A stretch of 64,000 bases of DNA from Streptomyces venezuelae (GTDB lineage: Bacteria; Actinomycetota; Actinomycetes; Streptomycetales; Streptomycetaceae): contig NZ_CP029192.1 in NCBI RefSeq assembly GCF_008642315.1, positions 4,898,001 to 4,962,000 on the forward strand. Reading direction: 5' to 3'. The notes under the pieces were generated by a model. It did no database searches. It was not told where the DNA came from and saw only the letters and a program-made list of their open reading frames with translations. Below, piece after piece: positions 9,602-17,490 of this stretch. Both the position numbers and the translations under genes were made by a program. Positions within the stretch are counted from its first letter, which is position 1, and every line of letters begins with the position of its first letter.

Positions 9602-10489
9602 GTGATCGACATTCGCATTCCGGACGAGCTGGTCGAGTCGCAGCACCTGTACGCGGGGGAGCCGGGGCGGGCCTTCATCGCCGCGCTCCCCGCGCGCGTA
9701 CGGGAGTTCGTGGAACGCTGGGACCTGACCGTCGACGGCGACCCGATGCACGGCATGGCGGCACTCGTGCTGCCCGTGGTGTGCGCGGACGGCACGCCCG
9801 CCGCGGTCAAGTTCCAGCTTCTGGACGAGGAGACCGAGGGCGAGCCGGTCGCGCTGCGGGTGTGGGACGGCGGCGGGGCGGTCCGGCTCCTCGACCACGA
9901 CGCCGCCACCGGCACGATGCTGCTCGAACGCCTCGACTCCGGGCGGATGCTGTCGACGATGGCCGACACCCGCAAGGCCGTCCTCGTCATCGCCGAACTC
10001 CTCGCCCGCCTCACCGCGACACCCGCCCCCGAGGGCATGCGCGGGCTCGGCGACATCGCGGCCGAGATGGTCGACGACCTGCCGCAGGCCCTGAAGGCGA
10101 TCGCCGACCCGGGCGAGCGGGCTCTGGTCGAGCGGTGCGGGGGCGCGGTGCGCGAGGTCATGGGGGAGCCCGGCGACCGGATGCTGCACTGGGACCTGCA
10201 CTTCGAGAACGTGCTGGCGAGCGACCGCGAGCCGTGGCTCGCCATCGATCCGAAGCCGCTCGCGGGCGATCCCGGCTTCGACCTCTGGCCCGCCATCGAC
10301 AACCGCTTCGAGCCCGACGAGGTGCTGTGGCGGTTCGACGCGATGACGGAGGTGCTCGCCCTCGACCGCGAGCGGGCGCGCGCCTGGACGCTCGGGCGGG
10401 TCCTGCAGAACGCGCTGTGGGAGGCCGAGGACGGGCGGCCCATGGTGGCCGACGACATGGAGATCGCACGGCGGCTGCTGGGCCGGTGA
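9602..10489 (+). CDS. Aminoglycoside/hydroxyurea phosphotransferase-family kinase (APH(6) type)
   Basis: The 295-residue product resembles the APH(6)/hydroxyurea kinase family, which includes streptomycin 6-kinases. The catalytic loop reads HWDLHFENVL, with the HxD base and a metal-binding Asn. DPKPLAGDPGFDLWP follows, containing the Asp of the DFG-equivalent motif. Members phosphorylate small hydroxylated molecules with ATP. Many chromosomal copies have no known substrate, so resistance cannot be assumed. The GTG at 9602 is chosen because similarity starts there; an in-frame start 36 bp upstream adds an unlikely Arg-rich extension. No antibiotic cluster adjoins it. Confidence 0.85.
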   Translation: MIDIRIPDELVESQHLYAGEPGRAFIAALPARVREFVERWDLTVDGDPMHGMAALVLPVVCADGTPAAVKFQLLDEETEGEPVALRVWDGGGAVRLLDHDAATGTMLLERLDSGRMLSTMADTRKAVLVIAELLARLTATPAPEGMRGLGDIAAEMVDDLPQALKAIADPGERALVERCGGAVREVMGEPGDRMLHWDLHFENVLASDREPWLAIDPKPLAGDPGFDLWPAIDNRFEPDEVLWRFDAMTEVLALDRERARAWTLGRVLQNALWEAEDGRPMVADDMEIARRLLGR

Positions 10490-10490
10490 C

Positions 10491-10580
10491 GGCTCGGCGG
10501 ACTCGGCCGACCCGGCCGACCCTGCCGACAGGGCGGGCTCGGCCGACTCGGCAAGCCCGGCAGGCTCAGCAAGCTCGGCA
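10491..10580. repeat. Ten tandem copies of a degenerate 9-bp unit
   Basis: The gap between the kinase and the acetyltransferase is filled by ten 9-bp units, the first being GGCTCGGCG and the second GACTCGGCC. Units differ by one to four bases. It starts one base after the kinase stop codon and ends 47 bp before the next start. A role is unknown. It may be an expanded minisatellite. Confidence 0.8.
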
Positions 10581-10627
10581 GGTGAGATGCCGTTGACTCG
10601 GTGCGGCACGCGTGGCTTGCTGCCTTC

Positions 10628-11107
10628 ATGATTCGTACCGCCACAGCCGCCGACGTCCCCGTCATCCACGCCCTGGTGCGCGACCTCGCCACGTACGAGA
10701 AGGTGCCCGACGAGGCGAAGGCCACCGAGGAGCAGCTGCGCGAGGCCCTTTTCGGGGAGCGCCCCGCCGCCTTCGCCCACATCGCCGAGGACGACACGTC
10801 CGGCGACGTGGTCGGCTTCGCGCTGTGGTTCCTCAACTTCTCGACGTGGCGCGGTGTGCACGGGATCTACCTGGAGGACCTGTACGTACGCCCCGAGGCG
10901 CGCGGCGGCGGGCACGGCAAAGCGCTCCTCACCGAGCTCGCGCGGATCTGCGTGGAGCGCGGTTACGAGCGCCTCGAATGGTCCGTGCTCGACTGGAACG
11001 AGCCGTCGATCAACTTCTACCGGTCGCTGGGGGCGCTGCCCCAGGACGAGTGGACCGTGTACCGGCTGACCGACGGCGCGCTGGACGCGCTGGGCGGCCG
11101 GTCATAG
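10628..11107 (+). CDS. GNAT N-acetyltransferase, diamine/spermidine acetyltransferase-like
   Basis: The 159-residue GNAT protein transfers acetyl from acetyl-CoA to an amine. The span FALWFLNFSTW..GIYLEDLYV at about residues 60-83 is characteristic of the eukaryotic-type spermidine/spermine acetyltransferase (SSAT) group. RGGGHGKALL is the acetyl-CoA pyrophosphate loop, and WNEPSINFYRSLGA is the usual late motif with the catalytic Tyr. A polyamine or a diamine-like compound is therefore a reasonable substrate, but this is inference. I chose the ATG at 10628, directly before the conserved IRTATAADVP, over an earlier in-frame start inside the non-coding repeat tract. Confidence 0.85.
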   Translation: MIRTATAADVPVIHALVRDLATYEKVPDEAKATEEQLREALFGERPAAFAHIAEDDTSGDVVGFALWFLNFSTWRGVHGIYLEDLYVRPEARGGGHGKALLTELARICVERGYERLEWSVLDWNEPSINFYRSLGALPQDEWTVYRLTDGALDALGGRS

Positions 11108-11115
11108 GGCGCGCG

Positions 11116-12354
11116 TCAGAACTCGTCCACCGTGTGCGGCAGCAGCGGCGTGTGCAGGGCCGCGTCCAGCGCCGCCGCCGTGCCGGGGGTGTGCTCCGTG
11201 GCCAGGCCCGCGCGGATCAGGGCGTCCGTCTTCGTGCCGCCCAGGTAGCAGGCCGCCAGGTCGCGCACGTCGAGGGTGAGGTCCGCGGGGTCCTCCGTCC
11301 TCTCGTACGTACATCCCTCGGGGGACGCCGTCAGGCGGTGGCGGCCCTCGTTGGCCGGGAGGCGGTCGTCTCGGACGTCGAGGACCACGTCCACCGGGGC
11401 CGCCCAGGAGCGGGCCTCCAGCGCCCCGCGCACGTCGACGAGCCGGACCCACAGCGCGGGGAACTCGCCGGTGACGCGCACCTGGTCGCGGTCGGCCGAG
11501 AGGAGGTGCAGCGGGTCGTCCACGGGCCGTCCCCATGCGCGGATGAGGCCCGTCAGGTCGATCGACGCGAGGTAGCGCCAGAGGGCGGCCGCGACGGCGG
11601 GTGTGTCCGCCTCCAACTCGTCGAGGCGTACGAGGCCGGGGGCGTCGTCGCGGGTCCTGGTGCGGTAGATCGCGTAACCCGCGACGGAGTCGTCAGGGGC
11701 GCCGAGGACCACCACGCGGGGTGGCGACAGCTCGTCGTCCTCCTCGTCCTCATCCACGAGCCACTCCTCGCGCCACCACGCCTCACTGCGGGCGATGCGT
11801 CCGGCGCGGTCGGCGCGGGTCCGGTCGTAGTACTCCCCGAGCACGCCGGGTGCCTCGGAGGGGTCGACCAGGCGCAGTGGCCGCTCGTCCGGGGCGATGC
11901 GCAGGGCGAGCGGGCGCCGGGAGTCGACCTCCACGGTGTGGCCGTGCGTGGCGGGGCCGAAGCCGAACCTTCCGTAGATCGCGTCCTCCGACGCCCACAG
12001 GGCCGCGATCGGCGCGCCGTCCGCCGAGGCCCGCGCGAACAGCTCCGCGAGCATGCCGGAGAGCACGCCGCGCCGCCGGTGCGTCGGGGCCACGGAGACG
12101 AACGTCAGGCAGGGGCAGGGCAGTTCGCCACCCGGCACGGACAGGGTGAAGGGGAACGCCGCGACGAAGCCGACGAGTTCGTCGTGCTCGTACGCGCCGA
12201 TGCGGGTGCAGCCGCGCAGCAGGTCATGGTGGTGCTTGCGCTTCTCGTCCTCAGGGTTCTCGTGGAAGACGAGGTAGGCGAGGGAGAGCGCGCGGTCGAT
12301 CCCCGCCTCGGGGATGTCGCGGAACCGGACGGATTGGACGGATTCCATACCCAT
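11116..12354 (-). CDS. Eis-like N-acetyltransferase with SCP-type C-terminal domain
   Basis: The product of about 412 residues has the three-part layout of the Eis family: two GNAT folds and a C-terminal sterol-carrier-like domain. The acetyl-CoA loop is VAPTHRRRGVLSGML at about residues 87-101. The chain ends in VDEF; in Eis proteins the terminal carboxylate contributes to catalysis. Family members acetylate aminoglycosides, other amines or lysines, and many Streptomyces paralogues are uncharacterised. The start is unsure: ATG codons at 12354 and 12348 both lack a strong ribosome site. It converges tightly on the upstream SSAT-like gene, leaving 8 bp between stops. Confidence 0.85.
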   Translation of the reverse strand: MGMESVQSVRFRDIPEAGIDRALSLAYLVFHENPEDEKRKHHHDLLRGCTRIGAYEHDELVGFVAAFPFTLSVPGGELPCPCLTFVSVAPTHRRRGVLSGMLAELFARASADGAPIAALWASEDAIYGRFGFGPATHGHTVEVDSRRPLALRIAPDERPLRLVDPSEAPGVLGEYYDRTRADRAGRIARSEAWWREEWLVDEDEEDDELSPPRVVVLGAPDDSVAGYAIYRTRTRDDAPGLVRLDELEADTPAVAAALWRYLASIDLTGLIRAWGRPVDDPLHLLSADRDQVRVTGEFPALWVRLVDVRGALEARSWAAPVDVVLDVRDDRLPANEGRHRLTASPEGCTYERTEDPADLTLDVRDLAACYLGGTKTDALIRAGLATEHTPGTAAALDAALHTPLLPHTVDEF

Positions 12355-12409
12355 ATAACGGACGGTAGTTCCCGCATGCCGTGCGGGCATCCGTATTTCC
12401 GTGCGCTCA

Positions 12410-12464
12410 GGGGATCAGGCTCAGGGGACCGGGCCCAGGGGGCCAGGCTCAGGGGACCAGGACG
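12410..12464. repeat. Four tandem copies of a degenerate 14-bp unit
   Basis: Four units related to GGGGATCAGGCTCA run from 12410 and enter the last codons of the quinone-oxidoreductase gene. Like the 9-bp array at 10491 it lies at a gene end, and its function is unknown. Confidence 0.65.
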
Positions 12465-13465
12465 ACCTTGCCCATCGTGGCGCGGGACTCCAGGGCGCGG
12501 TGTGCGGCGGCCGCCTCCGCGAGCGGGAAGCGCTGCACGGCCGGGGTGAAGTGGCCGAGCGACGCGGCGGTGAGGGCGGCGAGCTCCAGGGTGCGGACCG
12601 GGTTGTCGCCGCCCGCCTTCCGCATCATCGCCGGGCCGAGCACGTTGAGCTGCGTGATGCCGCGCGCGGCGAGCTCCTCCTCGGTGAACGTGAGCGGCTC
12701 ACCGTCGTGCGGACCCTTCCCGGACCAGCCGAAGACGATGTGGGTGCCGCCGGGGCCGAGCAGGTCCACCGCGTGCCGTCCCGCGTCGCCGCCCACGCCG
12801 TCGAAGACGACGGTGGCCGCGCGGCCGTCGAGCCGCTCCGCGAGGTACGCGCGGACCTCCTCGGGCCACTTCGGGTCGGTGTAGTCCACGGCGAGGTCGG
12901 CGCCGTTCGCGCGGACGCGGGCCGTCTTCTCCGGGCCGCCCGCCAGGCCGATCACGGTGGCGCCGCGGTACTTGGCGTACTTCGTGAGGAGCGTGCCGAT
13001 GCCGCCCGCCGCGGCGGGGACGACGGCCACGGATTCGGGCGTCAGCGCGGCGAACCGCAGGATGCCCATCGTCGTACGCCCCGTGCCGATCAGGGCGACC
13101 GCCTCCGCGGGGTCGAGGTCGTCGGGGACCTCGTGCAGGCGGGACGCCTCGGTGACGACGCGCTCGGCGTAGCCGCCGGGGGCGAAGCCGATGTGGGCGA
13201 CGACGCGCCTGCCCAGCCAGTGCGCCGGGACGTCGTCGCCGAGTGCGTCGACGACGCCCGCGATCTCGCGCCCGGGGACGGTGGGCAGGGCGGGGAGTTC
13301 GGGCAGCGGGCCCTGGATGCCCTCGCGGATCGCGGTGTCCAGGAGGTGCACGCCGGCCGCCGCCACGGCGATGCGGACCTGACCTGCCGCCGGTTCGGGG
13401 TCCGGTATCTCGTCGAGGACGAGATTCTCGGCGGGGCCGAAGGCGTGGAGACGGATGGCGCGCAT
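12449..13465 (-). CDS. Zinc-independent quinone oxidoreductase / MDR alcohol dehydrogenase family
   Basis: The 338-residue product is a medium-chain dehydrogenase/reductase of the NADPH:quinone reductase branch. The N-terminal GroES-like catalytic domain includes PGREIAGVVDALG. The Rossmann domain follows with VVPAAAGGIGTLLTKYAK at about residues 147-164. The cysteine and histidine zinc ligands of alcohol dehydrogenases are absent, as expected for quinone reductases. It should reduce quinones or other carbonyls using NADPH in the cytoplasm. The ATG at 13465 starts directly at the conserved MRAIRLHAFG. It follows the amine oxidoreductase gene ending at 13506 on the same strand, with 40 bp between them. 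Confidence 0.88.
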   Translation of the reverse strand: MRAIRLHAFGPAENLVLDEIPDPEPAAGQVRIAVAAAGVHLLDTAIREGIQGPLPELPALPTVPGREIAGVVDALGDDVPAHWLGRRVVAHIGFAPGGYAERVVTEASRLHEVPDDLDPAEAVALIGTGRTTMGILRFAALTPESVAVVPAAAGGIGTLLTKYAKYRGATVIGLAGGPEKTARVRANGADLAVDYTDPKWPEEVRAYLAERLDGRAATVVFDGVGGDAGRHAVDLLGPGGTHIVFGWSGKGPHDGEPLTFTEEELAARGITQLNVLGPAMMRKAGGDNPVRTLELAALTAASLGHFTPAVQRFPLAEAAAAHRALESRATMGKVVLVP

Positions 13466-13505
13466 GAGGGGCTCCTAGAGGGTGTGTCCGTGTGCCCCTC
13501 ACCTT

Positions 13506-14711
13506 TCAACCTGAAGTGGACTTGAGGTCAAGCGCCGACTTCGTGAGGGCCAGCGAAACCGCCTCCACCGCGCTGTTGAACGACACCTCGGACAGCAGCC
13601 CCGGCGCCGCGACCTGATCGCCCACTACGTAGACACCACCTCCGCGGTCGATCGAGGGGCGGTCCCGCCAGGTCGTACCTGGACGGTCCAGCGCGCCCGT
13701 ACGGCCGTTCGCGACCGAGGCGCGGCGCCACGTCAGACGTTCGCGCCAGCCCGGGAAGCCGCGGTCGAGGAGGCGCTCCGCGTGGGCCACGCCGTCGGCC
13801 TTGGTCTCGTCGGGGGAAAGGGGGATCTGCGCCTGTACGAGCTGCTCCCCGGCGGGGGCGAGCGTACGGTCCTGGGCGGTGAAGCGCTCCACCCAGCCCG
13901 TCCTGTCCAGGTCGGAGACGGCGAAGAGGTCGCCCCTTCGGGAACGGAACGCCACGTCGACGAGTGTCGTGCGGCCGCTCTCCCAGCGCAGGGACGCGTC
14001 GTCGAGGAGCCTGCGGGCCGCGTCCAGGGACGTCGCGACGATGACGGGCCCGTCCTGCGGGAGGCCGTCGAGCGTGTCCACCCGGTCCAGCGTCTCCGTG
14101 CGTACGCCCATGTTCCACGCCAGCGCGGCCATGCGGTCGACGACGGAACCCCAGCCGCCGCGCGGGTAGTGCGCCTGCGGGGGCAGCTTGGTGGTGCGGC
14201 GCAGCCGCTCGTGCACGAAGCGGGCGGAGAGCGAGCCGGGGTCGTGGTGGAAAGTGGCGACGGCGACGTAGTGGGCGGCGGCGCGTGCGCCCTCCTCGCC
14301 GACCTCCTCCGTGGCCCACGACATGAAGTCACGGTCCACCGGCGCCTGTTCGGTCCTTCGGCGCAGGAGTTTGAGCATGGCGAGGGGCGGGGTGCGGCGC
14401 AGTGCGCCCCCGTGGAGTAGGCGCAGGCGGGTGCCTTCGAGGGGTGGGAGCGGGGCGAGCGGCCCGATGAGGTCGCGCTGCTTGAGCCAGGTCCACAGGG
14501 GGCCGCCGTTGTAGAGGGCGTGGGGGCCCTCGTTCGTCTTGTACGTGCCTTCGGAGGTGCGGGCGCGGCCGCCGAGGGTGTGGTGGGCCTCGCGGAGGGT
14601 GACGCGGGCGCCCGCCTCGGCGGCGCTGATGGCCGCGGTGAGGCCGGCGAGGCCGCCGCCGATGACGGTGAGCTTGAGGCTTGGCCTGCTGGGGGGCGTG
14701 TACGTGGGCAT
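13506..14711 (-). CDS. FAD/NAD(P)-dependent amine oxidase or phytoene-desaturase-like oxidoreductase
   Basis: The 401-residue flavoprotein begins with the binding fold LTVIGGGLAGLTAAISAAEAG at about residues 14-34. The companion motif REAHHTLGGRART follows, typical of the amine oxidase/phytoene desaturase superfamily. A C-terminal FAD motif is seen as GVYVVGDQVAAPGLL. The substrate is not evident, and no carotenoid genes are near. The short gap to the quinone oxidoreductase suggests an operon of two redox enzymes. The start at 14711 lies 15 residues before the first conserved strand. Confidence 0.8.
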   Translation of the reverse strand: MPTYTPPSRPSLKLTVIGGGLAGLTAAISAAEAGARVTLREAHHTLGGRARTSEGTYKTNEGPHALYNGGPLWTWLKQRDLIGPLAPLPPLEGTRLRLLHGGALRRTPPLAMLKLLRRRTEQAPVDRDFMSWATEEVGEEGARAAAHYVAVATFHHDPGSLSARFVHERLRRTTKLPPQAHYPRGGWGSVVDRMAALAWNMGVRTETLDRVDTLDGLPQDGPVIVATSLDAARRLLDDASLRWESGRTTLVDVAFRSRRGDLFAVSDLDRTGWVERFTAQDRTLAPAGEQLVQAQIPLSPDETKADGVAHAERLLDRGFPGWRERLTWRRASVANGRTGALDRPGTTWRDRPSIDRGGGVYVVGDQVAAPGLLSEVSFNSAVEAVSLALTKSALDLKSTSG

Positions 14712-14847
14712 GGAGGTGGGCTCCCTCGGGCCGGGTGCTTGGACTTCACCTCTTGGACGTGCCGGGGTGGTCGGGATGTGACATCGGGCCGGTGGGAGGC
14801 TCCGGCGGTCGGCGGGCGTTGTCAGTGCCGGGGTGCACGATGGGGGA

Positions 14848-15534
14848 ATGGCGCAGAGGACGAAACCGGTGCGGGTGGTCGAGGCGGTTCGACGGGCCGA
14901 GGTGCGGTTGCCTCCGCTCCGGCCGTTCGACGGAGGGGAGCTGCGGCCCGACGGGGACTACGACGGCGTGGAATTCCGGGACCTGGACCTCTGCGGGCAG
15001 GACGGTGGCGGCGCCCTGTTCATGGACTGCGCGGTGACGGGGTGCGCGGTCGGCGAGACGCGGCTGGTCAGGGCGCGGTTCGTGGACTCCGTGCTGACGG
15101 AGCCGCGCGGGGTGGGGACGGACCTCGCCGAGGCGTCGCTGCGGGACGTCGAGGTCGTCGACGCGTGGCTCGGCGGCGTGCAGCTGCACGGGGGCGTCCT
15201 GGAGCGGGTCGTGGTGCGCGGCGGAAAGATCGACTACGTGAACCTGCGGAAGGCGCGGCTGCGGGACGTCGTGTTCGAGGGGTGCGTCCTGGTCGAGCCG
15301 GACTTCGGGCAGGCGTCGCTGGAGCGGGTCGAGTTCCGGGACTGCGTGGTGCGGGGAGCGGACTTCACGGGGGTGCGGATGAAGGACGTGGACCTGCGGG
15401 ACGCGGCGGAGCTGGACATCGCGCGGGGCATCGAGCGCCTCGCCGGTGCGGTGATCAGCCCGTCCCAGCTCATGGAACTGGCTCCGGCGTTCGCGGCGCA
15501 GGTGGGGGTGCGGGTGGCGGGGCCGGGGGAGTAG
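14848..15534 (+). CDS. Pentapeptide-repeat family protein
   Basis: The product of 228 residues consists mainly of degenerate pentapeptide repeats, with a recurring pattern A(D/N)LxxaxLrdvxf from about residue 35 to 200. Examples are DLAEASLRDVEV, NLRKARLRDVVF, DFGQASLERVEF and DFTGVRMKDVDL. Such repeats fold into a right-handed quadrilateral beta-helix. Some members mimic DNA and protect gyrase, but most have no assigned role and this one carries no further signature. The start could be the ATG at 14848 or a GTG 15 bp upstream; GGGGGA lies directly before the ATG, so spacing does not decide. Confidence 0.8.
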   Translation: MAQRTKPVRVVEAVRRAEVRLPPLRPFDGGELRPDGDYDGVEFRDLDLCGQDGGGALFMDCAVTGCAVGETRLVRARFVDSVLTEPRGVGTDLAEASLRDVEVVDAWLGGVQLHGGVLERVVVRGGKIDYVNLRKARLRDVVFEGCVLVEPDFGQASLERVEFRDCVVRGADFTGVRMKDVDLRDAAELDIARGIERLAGAVISPSQLMELAPAFAAQVGVRVAGPGE

Positions 15535-15552
15535 CGGCAGCTCCCCTGGGAG

Positions 15553-16053
15553 CTATGAGGTGCGGGGGAAGCGGGACAGCAGGGACCAGATCGCCGGGTT
15601 GTCCGCGAGCGAGTCGTGGAGGTCCGTGAGGTCGGCGACCAGATCGTGCAGGAAGTCCCGCGCCTCGCGGCGGAGCTCGCTGTGCGAGAAGGTCAGCGGC
15701 GCCTCGTCCGGATCCATCCAGTCCGCCTCGATGTCGACCCAGCCGAAACGGCGGGCGAACAGCATGCGGTCCGTCGACTCCGTGAAGTCGAGCTCCGCGT
15801 ACTGGGGGCGGGAGGCCCGGCTGCCCATCGGATCCTTGTCGAGCGTCTCGACGATGTCGCACAGCGCCCACGCGAAGTCCAGCACGGGAACCCATCCCCA
15901 GGCTGTGGACAGCTCCCGGTCCGCCTTGGTGTCCGCCAGGTACACGTCCCCGCAGAACAGGTCGTGACGCAGCGCGTGGACGTCCGCGCGGCTGTAGTCC
16001 AGCTGGGCGGGGTCGGGGAAGCGGCGGGAGAGGGCGTAGCCGATGTCGAGCAC
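15553..16053 (-). CDS. Conserved hypothetical cytoplasmic protein
   Basis: The 166-residue soluble, acidic protein has no membrane segment or signal peptide. It is rich in Asp, Trp and aromatic residues (STAWGWVPVLDFAWALCDI, RRFGWVDIEADWMD) and ends in a helical, charged region. The composition resembles small actinobacterial DUF proteins that often sit near toxin or immunity genes, but no family is recognised. It converges on the pentapeptide gene with 18 bp between stops. The GTG at 16053 is the only plausible start. Confidence 0.6.
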   Translation of the reverse strand: MLDIGYALSRRFPDPAQLDYSRADVHALRHDLFCGDVYLADTKADRELSTAWGWVPVLDFAWALCDIVETLDKDPMGSRASRPQYAELDFTESTDRMLFARRFGWVDIEADWMDPDEAPLTFSHSELRREARDFLHDLVADLTDLHDSLADNPAIWSLLSRFPRTS

Positions 16054-16209
16054 GGGTCGATGGTGTCATGGGCGGGGCGTGTGGGTCGGCTTCACGCCGC
16101 TGACCTGCAGAAACGATGCCGCTCACGCGTTCGGGTGAACGGTTCGCCGTTCCGTAGGGGCGTTGAGGCCTAGGCTGACCGTGTCGCGTTGAGCGAAGGA
16201 GGTTCCGTC

Positions 16210-16833
16210 ATGGCAGCACTGCCACTTCCGGAGTACGAGCCCTGCCAGGAGTTCGACCGTCGGTCTCTGGTGAGTCTCGTCCAGGACCGGGTGCCTGCCA
16301 TGCCGGTGGAGGAAGCCTTCGTCTGGTTCAACGCGGTTGCCCCCAAGGGGTGGCGCGTGGAGTTGATCGAAGGGGAGATCCACGTGACGCCTCCGCCCAA
16401 TGGGGAGCATGAGGAAATCGTGTCCGAAATCAACGGGCAGGTGCGTGACCACCGCAAGGATTTGGGGCGCTACACGAGTATCGGCCTCTACGTGCCGGGC
16501 GCCTCGTTGACCGGGCAGGTTATGCCCGACCTGGTGCTCGCCCCCAAGGGCAGCTTCGCCAACGAGGACAAGTACCACGACCCCGCCGCCGTCCTCCTCG
16601 TTGCGGAAGTGACCTCCCGGTCCACCGGCGACAACGACCGGCACAAGAAGATCCTCGGTTATGCCCGCGCGGGCATCCCCGTCTACCTGCTCATCGACCG
16701 TGAGGCGGGGAACGCCGTGCTGTACACGGAGCCCGCCGGCGAGGAGTACGAGCACCAGGAGATCTTCAAGCTGTCCAAGGTCGTCCCCCTTCCGGAGCCC
16801 CTCGGCTTCGAGCTCGACACCAGCGATTTCTGA
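16210..16833 (+). CDS. Uma2-family (DUF820) putative restriction-endonuclease-fold protein
   Basis: The 207-residue product belongs to the Uma2/DUF820 family, whose fold is the PD-(D/E)xK nuclease core. The visible pattern is WRVELIEGEIHVTP, then PDLVL, then LLVAEVTSRST with the expected Glu. LGYARAGIPVYLLID is the typical late family motif. Streptomyces genomes carry many copies and no cellular role is settled. A strong ribosome site AAGGAGG at 16196-16202 lies 7 nt before the ATG at 16210 and fixes the start. It converges on senR, with 6 bp between stops. Confidence 0.88.
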   Translation: MAALPLPEYEPCQEFDRRSLVSLVQDRVPAMPVEEAFVWFNAVAPKGWRVELIEGEIHVTPPPNGEHEEIVSEINGQVRDHRKDLGRYTSIGLYVPGASLTGQVMPDLVLAPKGSFANEDKYHDPAAVLLVAEVTSRSTGDNDRHKKILGYARAGIPVYLLIDREAGNAVLYTEPAGEEYEHQEIFKLSKVVPLPEPLGFELDTSDF

Positions 16834-16839
16834 ACCGCC

Positions 16840-17490
16840 TCACGGCAGCAGGCGCTGTTCCTTCGCCACGGAGACCGCTCCTGCCCTCGTGTCCACGCCC
16901 AGCTTGTCGTAGATGCGGCCCAGGTGGGTTTTTACCGTGGCCTCGCTGATGAAGAGGGCGCGGGCGATCTCGCGGTTGCCGAGGCCCTGGGAGAGCTGGC
17001 CGAGGATGTCGCGTTCGCGGTCGGTGAGCGTGGGGCGGGGGGCGCGCATGCGGGCCATGACGCGGGAGGCGACCGGGGGTGAGAGCGCGGTGCGGCCCTG
17101 GGACGCGGCCTGGATCGCGGAGAAGAGTTCCTCGGGGCGCTCCGCCTTGAGGAGGTAGCCCGTCGCGCCCGCCTCGATGGCGCGGGTGATGTCCGCGTCC
17201 GTGTCGTACGTGGTCAGGACCAGGACGTGGGGCGTCGGGGACGGGGCCGACGTGATGCGGCGGGTGGCTTCCACGCCGTCGATGCCCTCGCCCAGTTGCA
17301 GGTCCATCAGGACGACGTCCGGCGTCAGCTTCGCGGCCAGCGCCACCGCCTCCTCGCCCGTGCCCGCCTCGCCGACCACCTCGATGTCCGGCGCGCTGCC
17401 GAGCAGGGCGAGCAGGCCCGCGCGCACGACGACGTGGTCGTCGCAGACCAGCAGGCGGACGGGGGTGGGGGCGGGGGCTGTGCCGGTCAC
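16840..17490 (-). CDS. senR: SenR-like NarL-family response regulator
   Basis: The 216-residue regulator has an N-terminal receiver domain (LLVCDDHVVVRAGL at the start, phosphoacceptor Asp in DVVLMDLQLG, conserved Lys in GYLLKAE). A C-terminal LuxR-type helix-turn-helix follows (LTDRERDILGQLSQGLGNREIA, then ISEATVKTHLGRIYDKLGV). Its GTG start overlaps the senS stop as GTGA, so the two are probably translationally coupled. The adjacent divergent gene encodes an HbpS-type haem-binding protein. In S. reticuli and S. coelicolor that trio is the redox and iron sensing HbpS-SenS-SenR system. The name rests on this context and on remembered similarity. Confidence 0.85.
   Translation of the reverse strand: MTGTAPAPTPVRLLVCDDHVVVRAGLLALLGSAPDIEVVGEAGTGEEAVALAAKLTPDVVLMDLQLGEGIDGVEATRRITSAPSPTPHVLVLTTYDTDADITRAIEAGATGYLLKAERPEELFSAIQAASQGRTALSPPVASRVMARMRAPRPTLTDRERDILGQLSQGLGNREIARALFISEATVKTHLGRIYDKLGVDTRAGAVSVAKEQRLLP

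Noticed and set aside
9602..10489. Calling the APH(6)-family kinase a streptomycin-resistance gene
   Set aside because: There is no streptomycin cluster near it and the family includes many kinases with unknown substrates.
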